The position numbers were made by a program, and so were the translations under genes. This document shows positions 13,318 through 25,406 of a stretch of 64,000 bases of DNA, piece after piece; positions within the stretch are counted from its first letter, which is position 1; each line of letters begins with the position of its first letter. Where the stretch lies: the NCBI GenBank assembly GCA_018389105.1, contig JACATO010001579.1, forward strand, positions 1 through 64,000, read 5' to 3'. The notes beneath the pieces are model-generated. The model searched no databases. It saw only the letters and a program-made list of their open reading frames with translations, and was not told the origin of the DNA. The stretch comes from Nautilus pompilius (lineage: Eukaryota > Mollusca > Cephalopoda > Nautilida > Nautilidae).

Positions 13318-13415
13318 GTTTTTCACCAGGTTCCAGCTACAATACTGCTACAGTCGGTGTTGATGTTACCCTACTGTGTGTGACTTTTGTTGTTTTGTGG
13401 TTGAAATTGAAGTAA
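13318..13415 (+). CDS. Candidate alternative terminal exon with hydrophobic end (gene A)
   Basis: An acceptor-like ttgcattttcag is followed by an open phase-1 frame of 32 codons ending in TAA. It begins GFSPGSSYNTATVGVDV and ends TLLCVTFVVLWLKLK. If joined to Ig6 or to the transmembrane exon (both end in phase 1), it would give a protein ending in a hydrophobic stretch and three basic or aliphatic residues. That could be an alternative membrane end or a GPI-signal-like tail. It is identical in frame in unit B (50623-50720). Because introns are equally conserved between the units, conservation does not prove coding. This is a candidate only. Confidence 0.3.
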
Positions 13416-14034
13416 CCTTAGTTTATGGAAAAAAACAACTCGTGAAGTCTTCTGGTGATGAGGGAATGCTGCTGCCACTGTTGATGGATCAAGTGTTTAC
13501 ACTCAATACAGAAGTTTGGTGCTGAAATTAAAAAAGGCTGTCAGAAGAATGTACATTTTTTCTAAATTTTCTAGACGTTCACAACAGTCATGGAAGAATT
13601 ACAAAATTAGATATGGATCTCGATGATGGATTTGTTTGGTGTGTAGCTTGATAACAAACAAGTCAGTATCCAGTATGAACAATATGCTAACTCCTAGTTA
13701 CACAACTTGTCATTTCTCCTGCTATGTTATCGTTTGATCTCAGAAGAGGAATGTGATCGCTATAATACCAACTTTGTGGGCTCTAATGCACAAGGATATC
13801 ACATTCTTCTACATTGATATCTTATATCTAAAATTAAAGTAAGTAAAATTATCATCTTGTGCAGAAATTCAATGTGACAAACAAATGAGGGAGATTACTC
13901 TACAATAGTGTTTATGAATTTGAATATATCATCAGACGGTTACAATAGATTAAGATTGTTTTACTGCAAATCATTTTAGCTTTAATATACTATTTTGGTA
14001 GAAGAATTAATTACTGTGATCTTTTTTCTTATAG

Positions 14035-14070
14035 AAGAGGAGGTTGAGGATTAGAGATTTTAAAGTGATG
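14035..14070 (+). CDS. Candidate 36-nt tail exon (gene A)
   Basis: Good splice signals (ttttttcttatag and gtaagttt) bound 36 nt. In the phase set by the transmembrane exon it reads EEEVED then stop, giving a very short tail. In phase 0 it is open and basic (KRRLRIRDFKVM), but no phase-0 partner is known. The unit B copy is 51341-51376. It could be a short-tail isoform switch or a fortuitous pair of signals. Confidence 0.35.
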
Positions 14071-15501
14071 GTAAGTTTTTAAATTAGTTTGTTTCCTTTT
14101 GAAAAATCCTTTTGTTCCATGAACCTTGACACAGCTTACCTTATGCTGAATTACTTTTATTTCAGTTTGTGTGCACACTGCATTAGCTAGCTGCTTGTTT
14201 GTTTGATGACAGGGGTATGGCAGAGGATCTGGTAAGGGCTCACAGGTATTCTCAGTACTGGGAATTAACATTATCACGGCAAAATATGTGCTACCAAAAT
14301 TTCACGGACAGGGTCTTTGCTAAATGTGGATGAACATGTTTGTTTAGTGCTTTTCGATATTTTATCAAATCATTGGACAGCTTTTACTTCCTGGTTGTAA
14401 ATTCAGGGGAAATAGTACTGTACTTTTCATGAATTAAAATCCTTGACTCTTGAAATTTTCTTTTCGTTCAAAGACCATCTGTGACCTCCATCATATAAAT
14501 GTGACTCTTGGCCATTATTTCACTGATTTTACTTGTTTATTAAAGTTCTGAAGTGCAAAATGTCTGAGTATTTAAAGGTCAAAACTGTGGGACCATTTTA
14601 TAAATTTGTTTTGACTTCCCGTTGATGGCACGAAATACGTGATACTGTTTTAGAATTCCACCATATGTTTGTATGAGCAGCTTCAGGTATATTTACGTAT
14701 TTAACCTGGACAAAGGTATTTGATTATGACGAGAATCTTGACAGGCAGTCAAGGGTCTGTAGAAACGGACAAACAGAAATATGAAATTTTAATCACTTTT
14801 TCGTTAATTATCTCTTTCTAGGTTAAGAAATCTTCAGACATTTGGTGCTTCGTGTCTATTTAAGTTTCATAAACTGGGAGTTTATGGTACATCTTCTCAA
14901 ATTAATTGAGTTACCATGTTGTAGATTGGTTTCAGTTGTTAGCAGATGTGAACATTTACTGACTTAATTATGATGGACATAAAAATGAACTATTTTGTAA
15001 TCAGCTTTTGTTTTGATTCTGCAGAGTTCAAGGATGGGTTTTGACCATTGGGGAAAGAAAGTGACCAATCCGGTCAATACAGACTGATGTGATTACAGTA
15101 TTTGTTCAGTAAATCCATTTTGGAGAAGAGAGGCCAAATTAATGATTAATTCCTGCTTATAAATGTAAATGAACCGATTATATATCTCAACTTTTGAAAA
15201 GATTCAGTTAATAAACATTTTAGTTTTCTGATTTACTGTTTTAATTAACTTTGCAATCGTAGTCATTACTGAAGTCAATTGCCTATGATTTTGAAGAGGT
15301 TGCAAATTGTATCAGTTGGCACAATATGTTGTATATTTGTTCTTTTAAAATAGAAATGACTGAAATAGCAAAAATGTTTGAGATTTCCTATGATTACACC
15401 AGGCTAATAAAATCCCATTTCATAGTCATCTTCTGTTGTCACCATTAGGATTAACTTGAGAAGGAATACTGATGTATAAATATCATTGTTGTCTTCTTTA
15501 G

Positions 15502-15519
15502 TGGTGCAAACAGGTCCAG
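15502..15519 (+). CDS. Gene A tail microexon, 18 nt
   Basis: The acceptor gtcttctttag and donor gtaagatg bracket 18 nt, phase 1-1, coding VVQTGP. The same exon occurs at 52776-52793 in unit B with a different upstream intron sequence but an intact acceptor (aattttcag), which supports selection on splicing. It lies in the cytoplasmic tail. Confidence 0.6.
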
Positions 15520-16334
15520 GTAAGATGATCGAATTATTTCATGTCAGGTATATAACCTACTCTGACCCATTTTGATTTCACTGATTTAGACTGATACTCA
15601 TTGTGGTTACCCAGATGTTTCTGATCTCAACACTGTGCATACCTATTGTGTTAGGTTCGATGTCGATATATTTTGATTTCCTTTCTTAACGGCTCTGCTC
15701 AGGATCTTTGAAGCAAAAAAGGTCAGTCACTAGAACATGATTATTCAGATCTCTATAAGCCTATGACTCCAGCATGATCAAGGGAATAAAGATATCTGAA
15801 CATCTCTCTTCAACATAAATCAAGAAATTCTTCATAGCAAAGTAAGACAACAGTGTTGATGACACTCATCTTTCTTGATTGCTAAAATACCTTTGTGATA
15901 CAGTTTGGGAAGGCCGGGACCACCGTCACTTGTGCGAGATATGCAAACATCCTCAAGCATGTGTCACAAGAAATCCACAAGCAGCAGTTGGAAATTCTAC
16001 AGATCATCTACAGTGTTGGAACAAAACTCTTAGTGTATTAATCCTATTCTTTGATCCTTTTCCATAGAACACTTCATTATTCCTGATTCTAAAGTTAAAA
16101 AATAAAAGACGTCATTTTTCTACTCACTGAAGAAGTTACTTACTATGTACCGTATCAAAAGATGGACTCTCTTTATTAGCTAGTTGATGCTTGGCATCAT
16201 CTTTGAATGGAGTATGTAACTGCAGTCAAAAGTGCTTTGCTACAACCCCATTTATAATAGCTTTTCACTATGATTTCTGTCTGGTGGAGCCAGTCATTGA
16301 ATTTTTGAAAAGTCTAGTAATATTTTTTAAATAG

Positions 16335-16361
16335 TCCTTGAGAGAACTGCCCCTGAACCTG
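16335..16361 (+). CDS. Gene A tail microexon, 27 nt
   Basis: The acceptor tttttaaatag and donor gtaagtac bracket 27 nt, phase 1-1, coding VLERTAPEP. The unit B copy is 36 nt (55112-55147) through a 9-nt insertion that keeps the frame and recreates the donor. A length change in multiples of three within an intron-rich tail supports a real coding exon. Confidence 0.6.
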
Positions 16362-17389
16362 GTAAGTACACAGAAATTTTATAACAATAAGAAACACTGA
16401 ATGAACATTACTTCCAATACTTTTCTAATATCTGCCATTGTGATTGTGTAGATTCAACTCTATATTAAAAAAACCATTTAGTTTGTTCTTACAGCTTTAC
16501 TATGATTATAGTGACAAGAAAAAATAGTTTGTGTTTGTTGTTGGAAACTCTCTAATATCTTCCAGAATTAATTAAGCATTTTTGAAATTTTGAAATCAAT
16601 TTAACGAAATTACAGGAATTTTGTGATTAAGCTTACTTAACAATTTAACATATCTTTACATCAATAATTGGGTATGATTCACTTTAATCTATTTCTATAT
16701 ACGATGAGGCAAGAAGCTTATTGAAGAGACATCTTAAGTATATTTATCTACACAAATGGTTAGTAGTATAGCAATCTTATCTTATTAAAGATTCAATTTC
16801 TCATTAATATAATTCATAATTGTTTCATATTAATACCTGAAAACACTCCTCTATCAGCCATTCCAACCCACCAATTCTAAATACTCAATACGTTCTCTTA
16901 CACATCAAACAACTAAAGTAAAAGTTTCTCATCTGAATGAATAATTCTTTAAAACATGAAAACTAGTAAAATCAGTATCTTCACGGGTAAGGATTTCATG
17001 TGTTCAACATGTAGTTAAACCTGCACTTTACACAGTGCTGTCTGCCTCCTTTTTAGTATATGTTTATCACCCATAGCTTTATTTTAGTTTCATAGCAGCA
17101 GCTGCTTATTTCTGATTTTGTATGCCCCTTAACAGCAGTAGGGAGTTTGTGCTTACTGCCAAATTGCATGGCTAGAGAGGGTCTTGGGTTGCACTACAGT
17201 CGCCCGTATTGAAGCCATTCTTAGAAAGCTAAATTGGCTGGCATGAACAGTATTCTGCACATACTTGTTGCATCAATCAGGACATTAATGAGAAGTATGA
17301 AAACGTTACCTTTCGGTCATCATCCTGTAAAACACTGGGTCTCATGCTGGTAGAAGCAATCCTCAGGGAGTCTTGTAGATGCTGACCTG

Positions 17390-18800
17390 TCAGTGCATTC
17401 CTGTTTCCTGACTTGCAATACTTTGTATTGCTGCAGAACTGCTCACAGATATCAGTTTCAAAACTTGACTACAAAGCTTTGGATATTTGGTTTTTGCCAG
17501 AAATAACTTGTAGAAATCCACCAGGTCCGTTGATCTGAATTGTTGTTTGTGATCCATGCTGCATTGCAGGTCAATCACCTCTAATTGAAACTTTACTGGA
17601 GCATCTTCAGGTTGACTTTCAAAAGACACGAAAAACAACTGAAACTGCCACTCATAAACACACAACTCGTGGAATCTTCGTTCAAAATCCACTCAGTTTT
17701 TTTATCTCAGCTGGATACATCTCCCTATCATATTTTCTTACACATGTCTTGAAGACATGAAAATGTGTTAAAACATTGGTTCCAAGCTAATTCTCCAAGA
17801 GCAGCAGTTTAGTCTGAAAAGCTGTGATTTCTCTGTAGAGTTGATTAATTAGTTGGTTCTTTCCTTGTCATTTGTTGAACAAGACATTTAGGTAGTCTGT
17901 GTTGCCTACCAGGAAAGCAAAATCAGAGATCCATTGGAGATCAGAAAACTCTTTCGTGTCTTTTCCTTTCTCTGTAAGGTACAAAACAATTGCTTTACGG
18001 AGGTACCATTCATGGCCTGGAAGAAGTTCACAAAGCTGCTGATGCGTCAATGAAGTTTTACACCTAATAAACTTGAACCACCTGACTTTTCATGACATCA
18101 GCAAAAGCAATAGATTTTGCAGCAAGAGACTCTTGATGAATGATAAAATGACACCAGAGTGGAGGTGTATCAAAGTTGCAACTTTGCAGCTCCTTTATCA
18201 TTCACCCTTGAAATCCTATTCACTCATTGGTTATCTGACCATTTTCTCATGAGACAAGCATAAAGCTAGAAGCTCATTATCAAAGGGTTGGAAATATTGA
18301 AGAGTTCTCCTGTATCTATCTCTTGCTTCAAGGCCAGCATCTCTTGTTATTTGAAACCTTGCACTGAGTCATCCTAATAAAGATGGCCAGTTGAGAGGAG
18401 TCACAGCACAATCACTCCAGGTAAGATTCTTAGGAGCAGACTTCTTTCTTGGACAAACAAAATTGGCAAAGATCTGAATGCACTTTACTGAAGCTCTCTC
18501 TCTCCCTCATTTAATGGCTTTATTTTCTTTCCAATAACTTTGGCTATCCTGTAGTTTGCTGTTATGGAGTCTTTGGCCTCTGCATCACGGTTCCTGAAAA
18601 TGCTCTGCCTCACTCTGAAGCTGTTAAGAAAGATTACTCACTTTGCATGGCGAAGGTCTCATCACAGACAAGGCAAACAATGTTTCCATTCCATATTGAA
18701 AATTCTGTTTTCCGACTCAATTTTCTCTCTCCTTTTGATGAACCATTGCAGAAATGATCCTTGGTCTGTTGAATTTTTTTCAAAAAATGGCATCAAAAGT
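17390..18800 (-). mobile_element. GTF2IRD2-like hAT transposase remnant (unit A copy)
   Basis: This is a decayed minus-strand transposase. The N-terminal part (about 18770-18640) reads IESENRIFNMEW, then after a frameshift IVCLVCDETFAM, the zinc-finger-like start of the hAT group related to vertebrate GTF2IRD2. Next come IAKVIGKKIKPLNEGE, then the middle part EKGKDTKEFSDLQWISDFAFL (18050-17868). The C-terminal part is FERRFHELCVYEWQFQLFF and LVDFYKLFLAKTKYPKL (17692-17390), the region before hAT dimerisation. Several stops and shifts interrupt it. The same remnant sits in unit B, so it predates the duplication. Confidence 0.8.
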
Positions 18801-19802
18801 ATTCTCCTGCCACTCCAGCCTCTATGGAAACCTACAATGCAAGATCATAACCTCAGTTACTGTAACAAATAGCAATAGGATGGCCAGAGAGGAAAAAGAA
18901 ATTGCAATTATAATTTTTTTCAAAATTAAGAAATAAGACAACTGATCATCATATTATCCTCACATTCAAATGAATTTTCATTCCAAAAGATGACCATGAG
19001 AATTTTATTTTCGGGAAATGAATAAACAAAACTGCTGGTCCAAGTTTGAACACATGAATGTATATTGCCAGCTCTTAAGGAGAATACTGGTAAGAGCTTC
19101 CAAAGTCCAGAATTTTCCCAGATCTGCCATGTGCCATGTCCCAAGGTGACCAAGCTATATTTGATTGTTTTGATACTACCTATTCAATTAAAACATTATG
19201 CTTTAAAAATGCTTCAGGGGTTGTCTATTGCCTACCACTGCCATAAATAATCATCTCCCCATATGATGAATATAATGTGTTTTCCAAATATGAATAACCT
19301 TTTATTACCAATGTCCAAATGTCGGTTGATTTGTGAAAGAAATAACAAAATAAATCTTTAATCAGGTTGACAACAGGAATTGATGGAGTGCTCTCATCGA
19401 GATGACAATGATGAAACTGTGTCGTCATTGAATTTTCTGGTAAACTGTATTATTTAAAATGACTTTAATTATTGTCCTGTTTGTGTATTTTCATTACATA
19501 TTAGTCAAGTCGGTCTCAATATATAAACGCGTGTACATTTCAAACGCAGATAACTTTCATTCAAAAGGCAGTAAGACGTATTACAGGTCTCAGCTGCATC
19601 CCTGAGGCGATGTTACTGCACTCTATCTTGAATTGATCATTATTACTAACACAGGATATTTTCTCAGTTGTCTCCATCGCACTAAACTCAGTGATTGGGG
19701 AGCTCATTTTTCATCCAGCATCATTCAATGGCCAAAATCAGTTGTTGTTGATAAAGAATGAAATATTTTGCTGTTTTCCATTTCTACTGATTTCACTCCA
19801 AG

Positions 19803-19830
19803 CCACCACCACCACCACCATACATATGAG
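19803..19830 (+). CDS. Candidate 28-nt tail exon with histidine run (gene A)
   Basis: The acceptor ctgatttcactccaag is followed by (CCA)6 and a strong donor (atgag|gtaagtag). If it ends in phase 0 the exon codes HHHHHHTYE, and the next acceptor at 20160 would continue VYTEVQ and stop, giving the join TYE-VYTEVQ. Entry must then be phase 2, for which I found no upstream partner. The same sequence occurs at 58600-58627. Confidence 0.2.
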
Positions 19831-20160
19831 GTAAGTAGTTTGTGTACCTGTGATCTAACAGAACAGAAAATATATCTCCCATGTTCTATTGATTACTGAA
19901 CATGATTTTTTAAATTTAATCATAGAAACCCAACGAAAATACCATGGGGGGGGGCGTTGAGAGGCTGTGTTAAATCAAAACATGCGAAATGCCTACTTCT
20001 GGGTAACTCGTGGTCAGTCAGGTACAAAATGATTGTAGGTTCCAAACAATGGAGTCCCTTCATTGCCAAAGCTCCAAGAAAGCCAGACTGCTTGTCATCT
20101 GCCTAAATATTGAGGTTTCTCTCTTTACTATGGAATCCTACCCAGCATTCTTTCTCTCAG

Positions 20161-20181
20161 GTTTATACTGAAGTGCAGTAG
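20161..20181 (+). CDS. Candidate terminal tail exon with tyrosine motif (gene A)
   Basis: A pyrimidine-rich acceptor (cattctttctctcag) precedes, in phase 0, VYTEVQ then TAG. YTEV fits the Y-x-x-V half of an ITIM-like signal. Phase 2 instead gives a longer open frame ending KDIVKF. The phase is unproven. The unit B copy is 58960-58980. Confidence 0.2.
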   Translation, partial: VYTEVQ

Positions 20182-20800
20182 GTGCCTGTCATCCTTTGAT
20201 TTTCAACGAGTTACTGCTAAAATTCCTCGATGTGCTACCTTTCCAAAAGATATTGTTAAATTCTAAAGACCCTGTTCTAGTGGTTAAATGATAAGAAGCT
20301 AGAAGTAATCTCGCTGATATTTGTTAACACAATATTAGACATTTTCATTGGTAGTTGATTTTTCAAGCATTTTAAATTATTTATCTGCTTTGTGTTTGCT
20401 ATAAGAATACAAATAATTCTTGAAATTACAATGCTTAAGGGTAAAATCAAAATACAAAGAATACCTGTATTTCTAGGTTGCATCATGTAAACCATCGGAC
20501 TAACAACATGTAATATATTACACATTGACAGTACATTTCAACCTACGAATGATTGTTAAAATCATTCTACCTGTAGCATTGTCTAGAAATTTTCAAACAT
20601 AATATATACTAAATATGGCAAGATTTCAAAGCTTCCACTGATGAATGATGGGTTTATCAGAAAGACAAGCTAGTGAATTTAGTAACTGATCATCGTTTGT
20701 TCTCCAGTTGACTTCAGGAATGAGAATGAAAACGCAGTTGCCTCATCATACGATTAAGAGGATTTCATGTATTTTAAATTTGTATCTACCTGTGTGTCAG

Positions 20801-20874
20801 ATGACTGGGAGAGAAGAACACATTCACAACACAAATGGAGTCACAGAGATCCAGAAAACAACCTTTGGTTAAAG
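20801..20874 (+). CDS. Candidate tail exon, 74 nt (gene A)
   Basis: The acceptor cctgtgtgtcag and donor gtgaggtt bound 74 nt. Entered in phase 1 it is open and hydrophilic: DWERRTHSQHKWSHRDPEN, then LWLK, leaving in phase 0. The unit B copy (59604-59677) has only substitutions and is also open. The phase change at its 3' end is unlike the other tail exons, so a different donor or a terminal role is possible. Confidence 0.4.
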
Positions 20875-21127
20875 GTGAGGTTACCTTTAAGATTTCAGGT
20901 ACAAAGATCTAATTTAATTTCTTTTCTTTGAACTTGCATGAAAAGTAATAGTTTCATAGAAATGTTTTCTGAAGTGTGATTTTTATGATCTCAAAGCTGA
21001 GGCACTTGACATTCCCGCCAGCCATGGGTGATAAAGTGATAATCACATAACACATTCTAATTGTTAACTGCAATAAAAGAAAACACAAAACGTCTGACAT
21101 TCTCAAATAATATTTTTGATGTTACAG

Positions 21128-21546
21128 ACACTTTTCAAACATCTACCCGTGTTGGCGCTCAGTATGCAGAAGGGAAGCTACAGAGGTCCAGCACATTTAC
21201 TAACAATATATCGTGTCAAATATTTTTTGTCACAAATAGCAATTACACTAAACATAATACCAAAAGGCTATTGATTGAAACAGACAGTAGTGCAAAGAAC
21301 CTTTGTAAAATTAGGAGAATAAAATGGGCTAAATTTCCGTTTAAAGGGACACAGCTGAATTATGTTCTAATGTTAAACATGCACAAACTGGCATCCATAT
21401 TAGGAGGTCACTATACAGAAACCTATCTGCTTTTCACCATCAATTACTCTCGAGAAAAGTGGGTTATAAAATTTGCTGAACCATGTATCAAACTATTAAC
21501 CATAACTTGTGACAGCAAGCATCTGTATGATTGCACACCCAGCTAG
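21128..21546 (+). CDS. Candidate tail or terminal exon (gene A)
   Basis: An acceptor (gatgttacag) is followed by a phase-1 frame open for about 139 codons, beginning DTFQTSTRVGAQYAEGKLQ. Unit B (59931-60274) has an in-frame 3-nt insertion early (QYAEEGK) but a frameshift near its end. So only the first part may be under coding constraint and the rest may be 3' untranslated. No family was recognised. Confidence 0.4.
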
Positions 21547-21703
21547 TTATTTCTATAATACGTTATTTCGTTTTGTTTCCTGGATGTTTTACAAGAGTTG
21601 TCTACCTGTGGTTCCCAGTAGATTACAGAACCTCCAGTTAACCTACCGATCAGTGTACAGAAGGACGTACTTCTCCACGAGATGAGATGGAGCCAAGGAC
21701 TCC

Positions 21704-23757
21704 TGAAGAAATTCAAAAGTTGTCTTGCCAGTCAGTGCTAGTCAGAGAGATTCTAAAGCAGAGCCCCATAAAGTAACTACATTAAATTTGTGAAAGTTGC
21801 TTGTCAAAAAACAAAAGTCATGGAAAGTTTTCTTCACAGATGTTAGATTATTCAGATAAATACAGGTCTGCTTTCTTCAAACAAAAAACTGCTGAATTCA
21901 TTTCAAGTTCCAGGTTTCGCTGTCCTTGCTAGAATTCCCAGTATTCATAGCAATGCTTGAACGTTTATGATTCATGCATAGATGTGCACTTCACCTGCCT
22001 ACCACCATTTTCTGTGATTACCACTCTCAGGATTCAGTCTTTTTGCTTATTCACTTATCAGTATCATGGAATGTGTAAATGATACTCACCAAAGGCAATG
22101 ATGTGAAGAGTATTCAGGTCAAACAAATGGCAAAGACAATTTAAGGATTCAAGTTTCCACCTTGGGCATAGTGAGGGAAAAAAACATGAATTCAATTTTC
22201 CTACTAAATAAACTACTAGAAAAAAGATGATTTAACAGGTAACAGAGCCAAGCTGACGTCTGAAGGCCAGTAGGGTGCTAAGGATGCTGAGTCATGTAAT
22301 TATCACTAAAACTTTAGTAATATTCATTTTCACCTATAAATCATTAATCAGACTCCCGTTTGAATATTTTGTTCAGTCCATCGGCATACCTGTGGGGTGG
22401 AGTGTACAAGAACCGGTGGAAATATCCCCCGGATATTTCTGGTAAATTTTGTTAAATTTAAAGATTTTAAAAACTCTATTAATTGTGAAAACACAGAAAC
22501 TTCAACTGCATATATCAGCCTATACCCACTTTCTTCTTGTCATGATGCAATTCCAAGTTTTCAGTTCATTCAGGGAAGCAGTGCACGAAGATCTAGACAG
22601 TATCTGATACAGCGGGGACATCACATCACTAAGGTTGCCTAATAAAATGCATGAAAAACATCTTCAATTAGGAAATAGAAACATCATGTATTAATCAGAT
22701 ATCTATTTGGAATGCCTTACTATAGCAGGTTGTGATGGAAGCCAAGGGGCTTTACCTCACTTTTAAAACATTTCTGTATACAAAATATCTGCCTCTTTTG
22801 TAATATCTTGTTTCATTTCTGATACACCCTTATGCTGAATAGAGACAAGTTAACATAAATATCAACAAGATTTCAGATCTGACAGAAAAAGTATGCAATA
22901 CAGTTTATTTTATGGATGAACCGATTAAAGCCATCCACTTCCATTATTGGCCTCACAGAAGAACTGCTCTCAAGTGCACTAACCCATCACCACAAGGGAC
23001 ACGGACTTACTATGTAGGGGAGAGTGGGACACTGAAACAAAGCTGATAAATTCATAGGTGTGTTCATATCACCCTTGATGAAGAACTACCGAACTTGTGA
23101 TGGCAATTTGTGTCTGTCGTACGTGGCATGGGTATGTGTAACACTTTATAGAAACAGGGACTGAATGAAGAATATCCCCGTGTGGACTTCATATACCTGT
23201 TACTGTAATACCTCGATCACCACACCGTGGCATAGTGGGTGAGGTGGCATAATAAACAAGGTTGGCATAGTAATTGAAATGGAATTTTTTCATGAGGACG
23301 TTTGAACACCATGGCACATTGTGCAAGGTCTTCATGTAACCCCTGACTTGTCCCTTCCAGTGACATGGGGCACCACATCACCACTGCAGCTGAATGGGTG
23401 AATTTATCGTATTTTTGTGAAACTGTTACGTACGTCCCATAAAATGTCTCTACATTTAGTCTAATCCAGATGGCACCACAAAGGAAAAATGTTGTAATTT
23501 CTCAGTTGATTTCAAATTGGAGATGGCCATTTATCTGTTGTATATGGCCCGTTCTCCTTCAGGTTGGCCCACTCTAACGGTGACTGAAATACGAACTGAA
23601 TATGCCTACATATGGGAACTATATGTTTTTGAGGGTTTTTACAGATCAAAACTGGAATGTGTATTATGCACAACAGTGCAGAAGACATGGCATGTTTCAG
23701 TGGTTTCTGTGATTTATTAGTCTTAAATTAAAATCTTTAATGAATTGGATATCCAAT
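21704..23757. other. 2.05-kb segment present only in unit A
   Basis: Unit B joins ccaaggactcc directly to caagagtttatact, whereas unit A has 2.05 kb between. The bases tcc occur at both edges, consistent with a deletion from unit B by short homology. I see no recognisable gene inside; open frames at 22397-22642 and 23517-23720 carry no known motif. Confidence 0.7.
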
Positions 23758-24419
23758 TCCAAGAGTTTATACTGTGCTAATTTAGTAAATTCAAATAATC
23801 TATCTGAAAAATATTTTGCAAACAAATTAGTTTATTGCAGACAACAAACTCCAACAAGTCTCAATGAAATAAAATTATGATATCAAATACTTTAAATGAT
23901 GCGATAAAAGTCTTTGTTAAGCTCGCACGACTTGTCAAATGTTGGGAAGACAACAATTATTCTGGAAATTAGATGAAATGACAAATTTATTTAATAGAGC
24001 CTAAATGAGAACAAAATATGTTAACTTAGAATAATTATAATTAAACACTGCCTTATCAGAAAAAACCTTTTGTCGTTATAACCACCAAGCAAATTCTAGG
24101 CATTCTATCAATTAAATTTTCAGAGTAGACTGGTATTAGTGAGTTCTGAGAAATATTCAGGTACTGCCCCAACTGTTGTATCGTACGTCATGTGTCATTT
24201 TTCTGTTCAACAATTCCAAAGGTAACACATCTCGGCATCATGCAGACAAAGAAAACATCTGCTTATGAAGTCGTCACATCAACAAATTATTGCCTGTGAT
24301 CGTAGAATAATGCAGTAACTGTAATACGCTAATCACTTTAGCGTTATCAAAGCTGCCGATTACCGAAAAATGGTCACAAATCACCTTAAAGAGTAAAATA
24401 TCAAATGTGTTTCACGATC

Positions 24420-24590
24420 TATTTCTCCCCAACCCCGACGTCACCTAAACCCTATAGAACATGTCTGGGATGAGCTCTCTTGGAGCACAGAACAATGGAT
24501 ACATGCATCTGGAACCATTTCTGCACTGTGCCAGATATCAGGTGTATAGTATGAAATGCAGGTGTAATGCTGCAGTGAAGCATAGAAATA
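24420..24590 (+). mobile_element. Tc1-like transposase C-terminal remnant (unit A copy)
   Basis: The + strand reads LNPIEHVWDEL (24445-24477), the hallmark of the third catalytic region of Tc1-like DDE transposases (normally SPDLNPIEHxWDxL). It is followed by SWSTEQWIHASG and, at 24548-24583, SMKCRCNAAVKH, matching the usual SMxRRCxAVI end. The residues before LNPIEH are shifted. Only about 60 codons remain and no terminal repeats were found. It is present in unit B as well. Confidence 0.8.
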
Positions 24591-25256
24591 TCAATGCACA
24601 CTACTAAAGGTCATGTGACTATAGGAGAGGCAGACTATGACTTATTCCCTGTAATTAAGATATATCTAGATATTCTGCAATTGAATTCTATGTCACACTT
24701 TCTGATTAGGTTTGAACCCTGTGCAGGTTTTAAAATCCTAAATGGCTATGTACAATTTATTTCCCTATATAGTTTAAATCTTTTGTCAAGTTGTTATGGT
24801 TGCAAGACCAATGTGTGTGAACCATAATATTTCTTTTACATCCATTCTCAAGCAGCTGGTAAGTGTAGCCTAGAGTGAGTGAGAAGTACTACTGCAGCCA
24901 GTCGAGTCAAACAGATAACTAATACTGAGGTAATGACAAACAAACTGATAATCTAGAATACTGATTACAGATATCTGTGTATTTCCCTCCTCTTATTCCA
25001 TAATATTAGTAAATCCACAAAATAGGAATTTAAAAAAAACAGAATAATCATGTCTACCCCCCATTGTACCTCTAATCCAAACTGACAACCTGCTTCATCT
25101 TCAGCTGTTTTCTTGTCATGGTTGAGTCTGATCTGTTCCCTTTTCTTACATTTACTTTTCTCTGCCTGTCCTCCTATTTCTGATTCAAAGTCTGAACAAC
25201 GAATTGCACTGTTTATCAAAAACAAAATTTTAGCAAAATTGTTTACACGTTTTCAG

Positions 25257-25406
25257 TAGCAGGAAAAGCAAACAAACTCCTCCCATCAGATTTGTTACAG
25301 CCAAACCAAACAACACTCTTCAGATCATCAATCAAATTAAACCCATGTTCAGATCATCAGATAGAAAGTATAGATCAACTTACTGCAGAGACAAGTAAAA
25401 TGACAG
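25257..25406 (+). CDS. Gene A tail exon, 150 nt
   Basis: From acceptor tacacgttttcag to donor gtgagctt, this is exactly 150 nt in both units, phase 1-1 and open in both despite several substitutions. It codes AGKANKLLPSDLLQP, a serine-rich middle and IESIDQLTAETSKMTG. It is hydrophilic with no tyrosine motif. It lies in the cytoplasmic part if spliced to the phase-1 exons above. Confidence 0.55.

Larger units (their letters stand above)
1145..25406 (+). pseudogene. Gene A: Ig-superfamily transmembrane receptor, 3' part, frameshifted
   Basis: This is the 3' part of a receptor gene whose signal peptide and first Ig exons, if present, lie left of the window. Visible exons in order are Ig4 (1145-1422), Ig5 (8652-8956), Ig6 (9886-10212), transmembrane (12026-12175), tail microexons (15502-15519, 16335-16361), and further tail candidates to 25406. 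Comparison with gene B shows one-base deletions in Ig4 and in Ig5, each causing a premature stop. Ig6, the transmembrane exon and the tail exons remain open. Either this is a recently dead paralogue or the two indels are sequencing errors. A membrane adhesion or immune-recognition role is inferred only from the domain layout. Confidence 0.7.

Noticed and set aside
18564-18872. 102-codon + strand open frame
   Set aside because: It is the antisense shadow of the N-terminal part of the GTF2IRD2-like hAT remnant on the minus strand.
20277-20525. 82-codon minus-strand open frame, identical in both units (59076-59324)
   Set aside because: Identity between units is equally high in flanking introns. 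The translation looks hydrophobic and AT-driven and has no recognisable domain.
24838-24860. Possible 3- or 6-nt microexon (caag|cagctg|gtaagtg)
   Set aside because: Acceptor and donor signals are only a few bases apart; such pairs are common by chance and nothing independent supports it.
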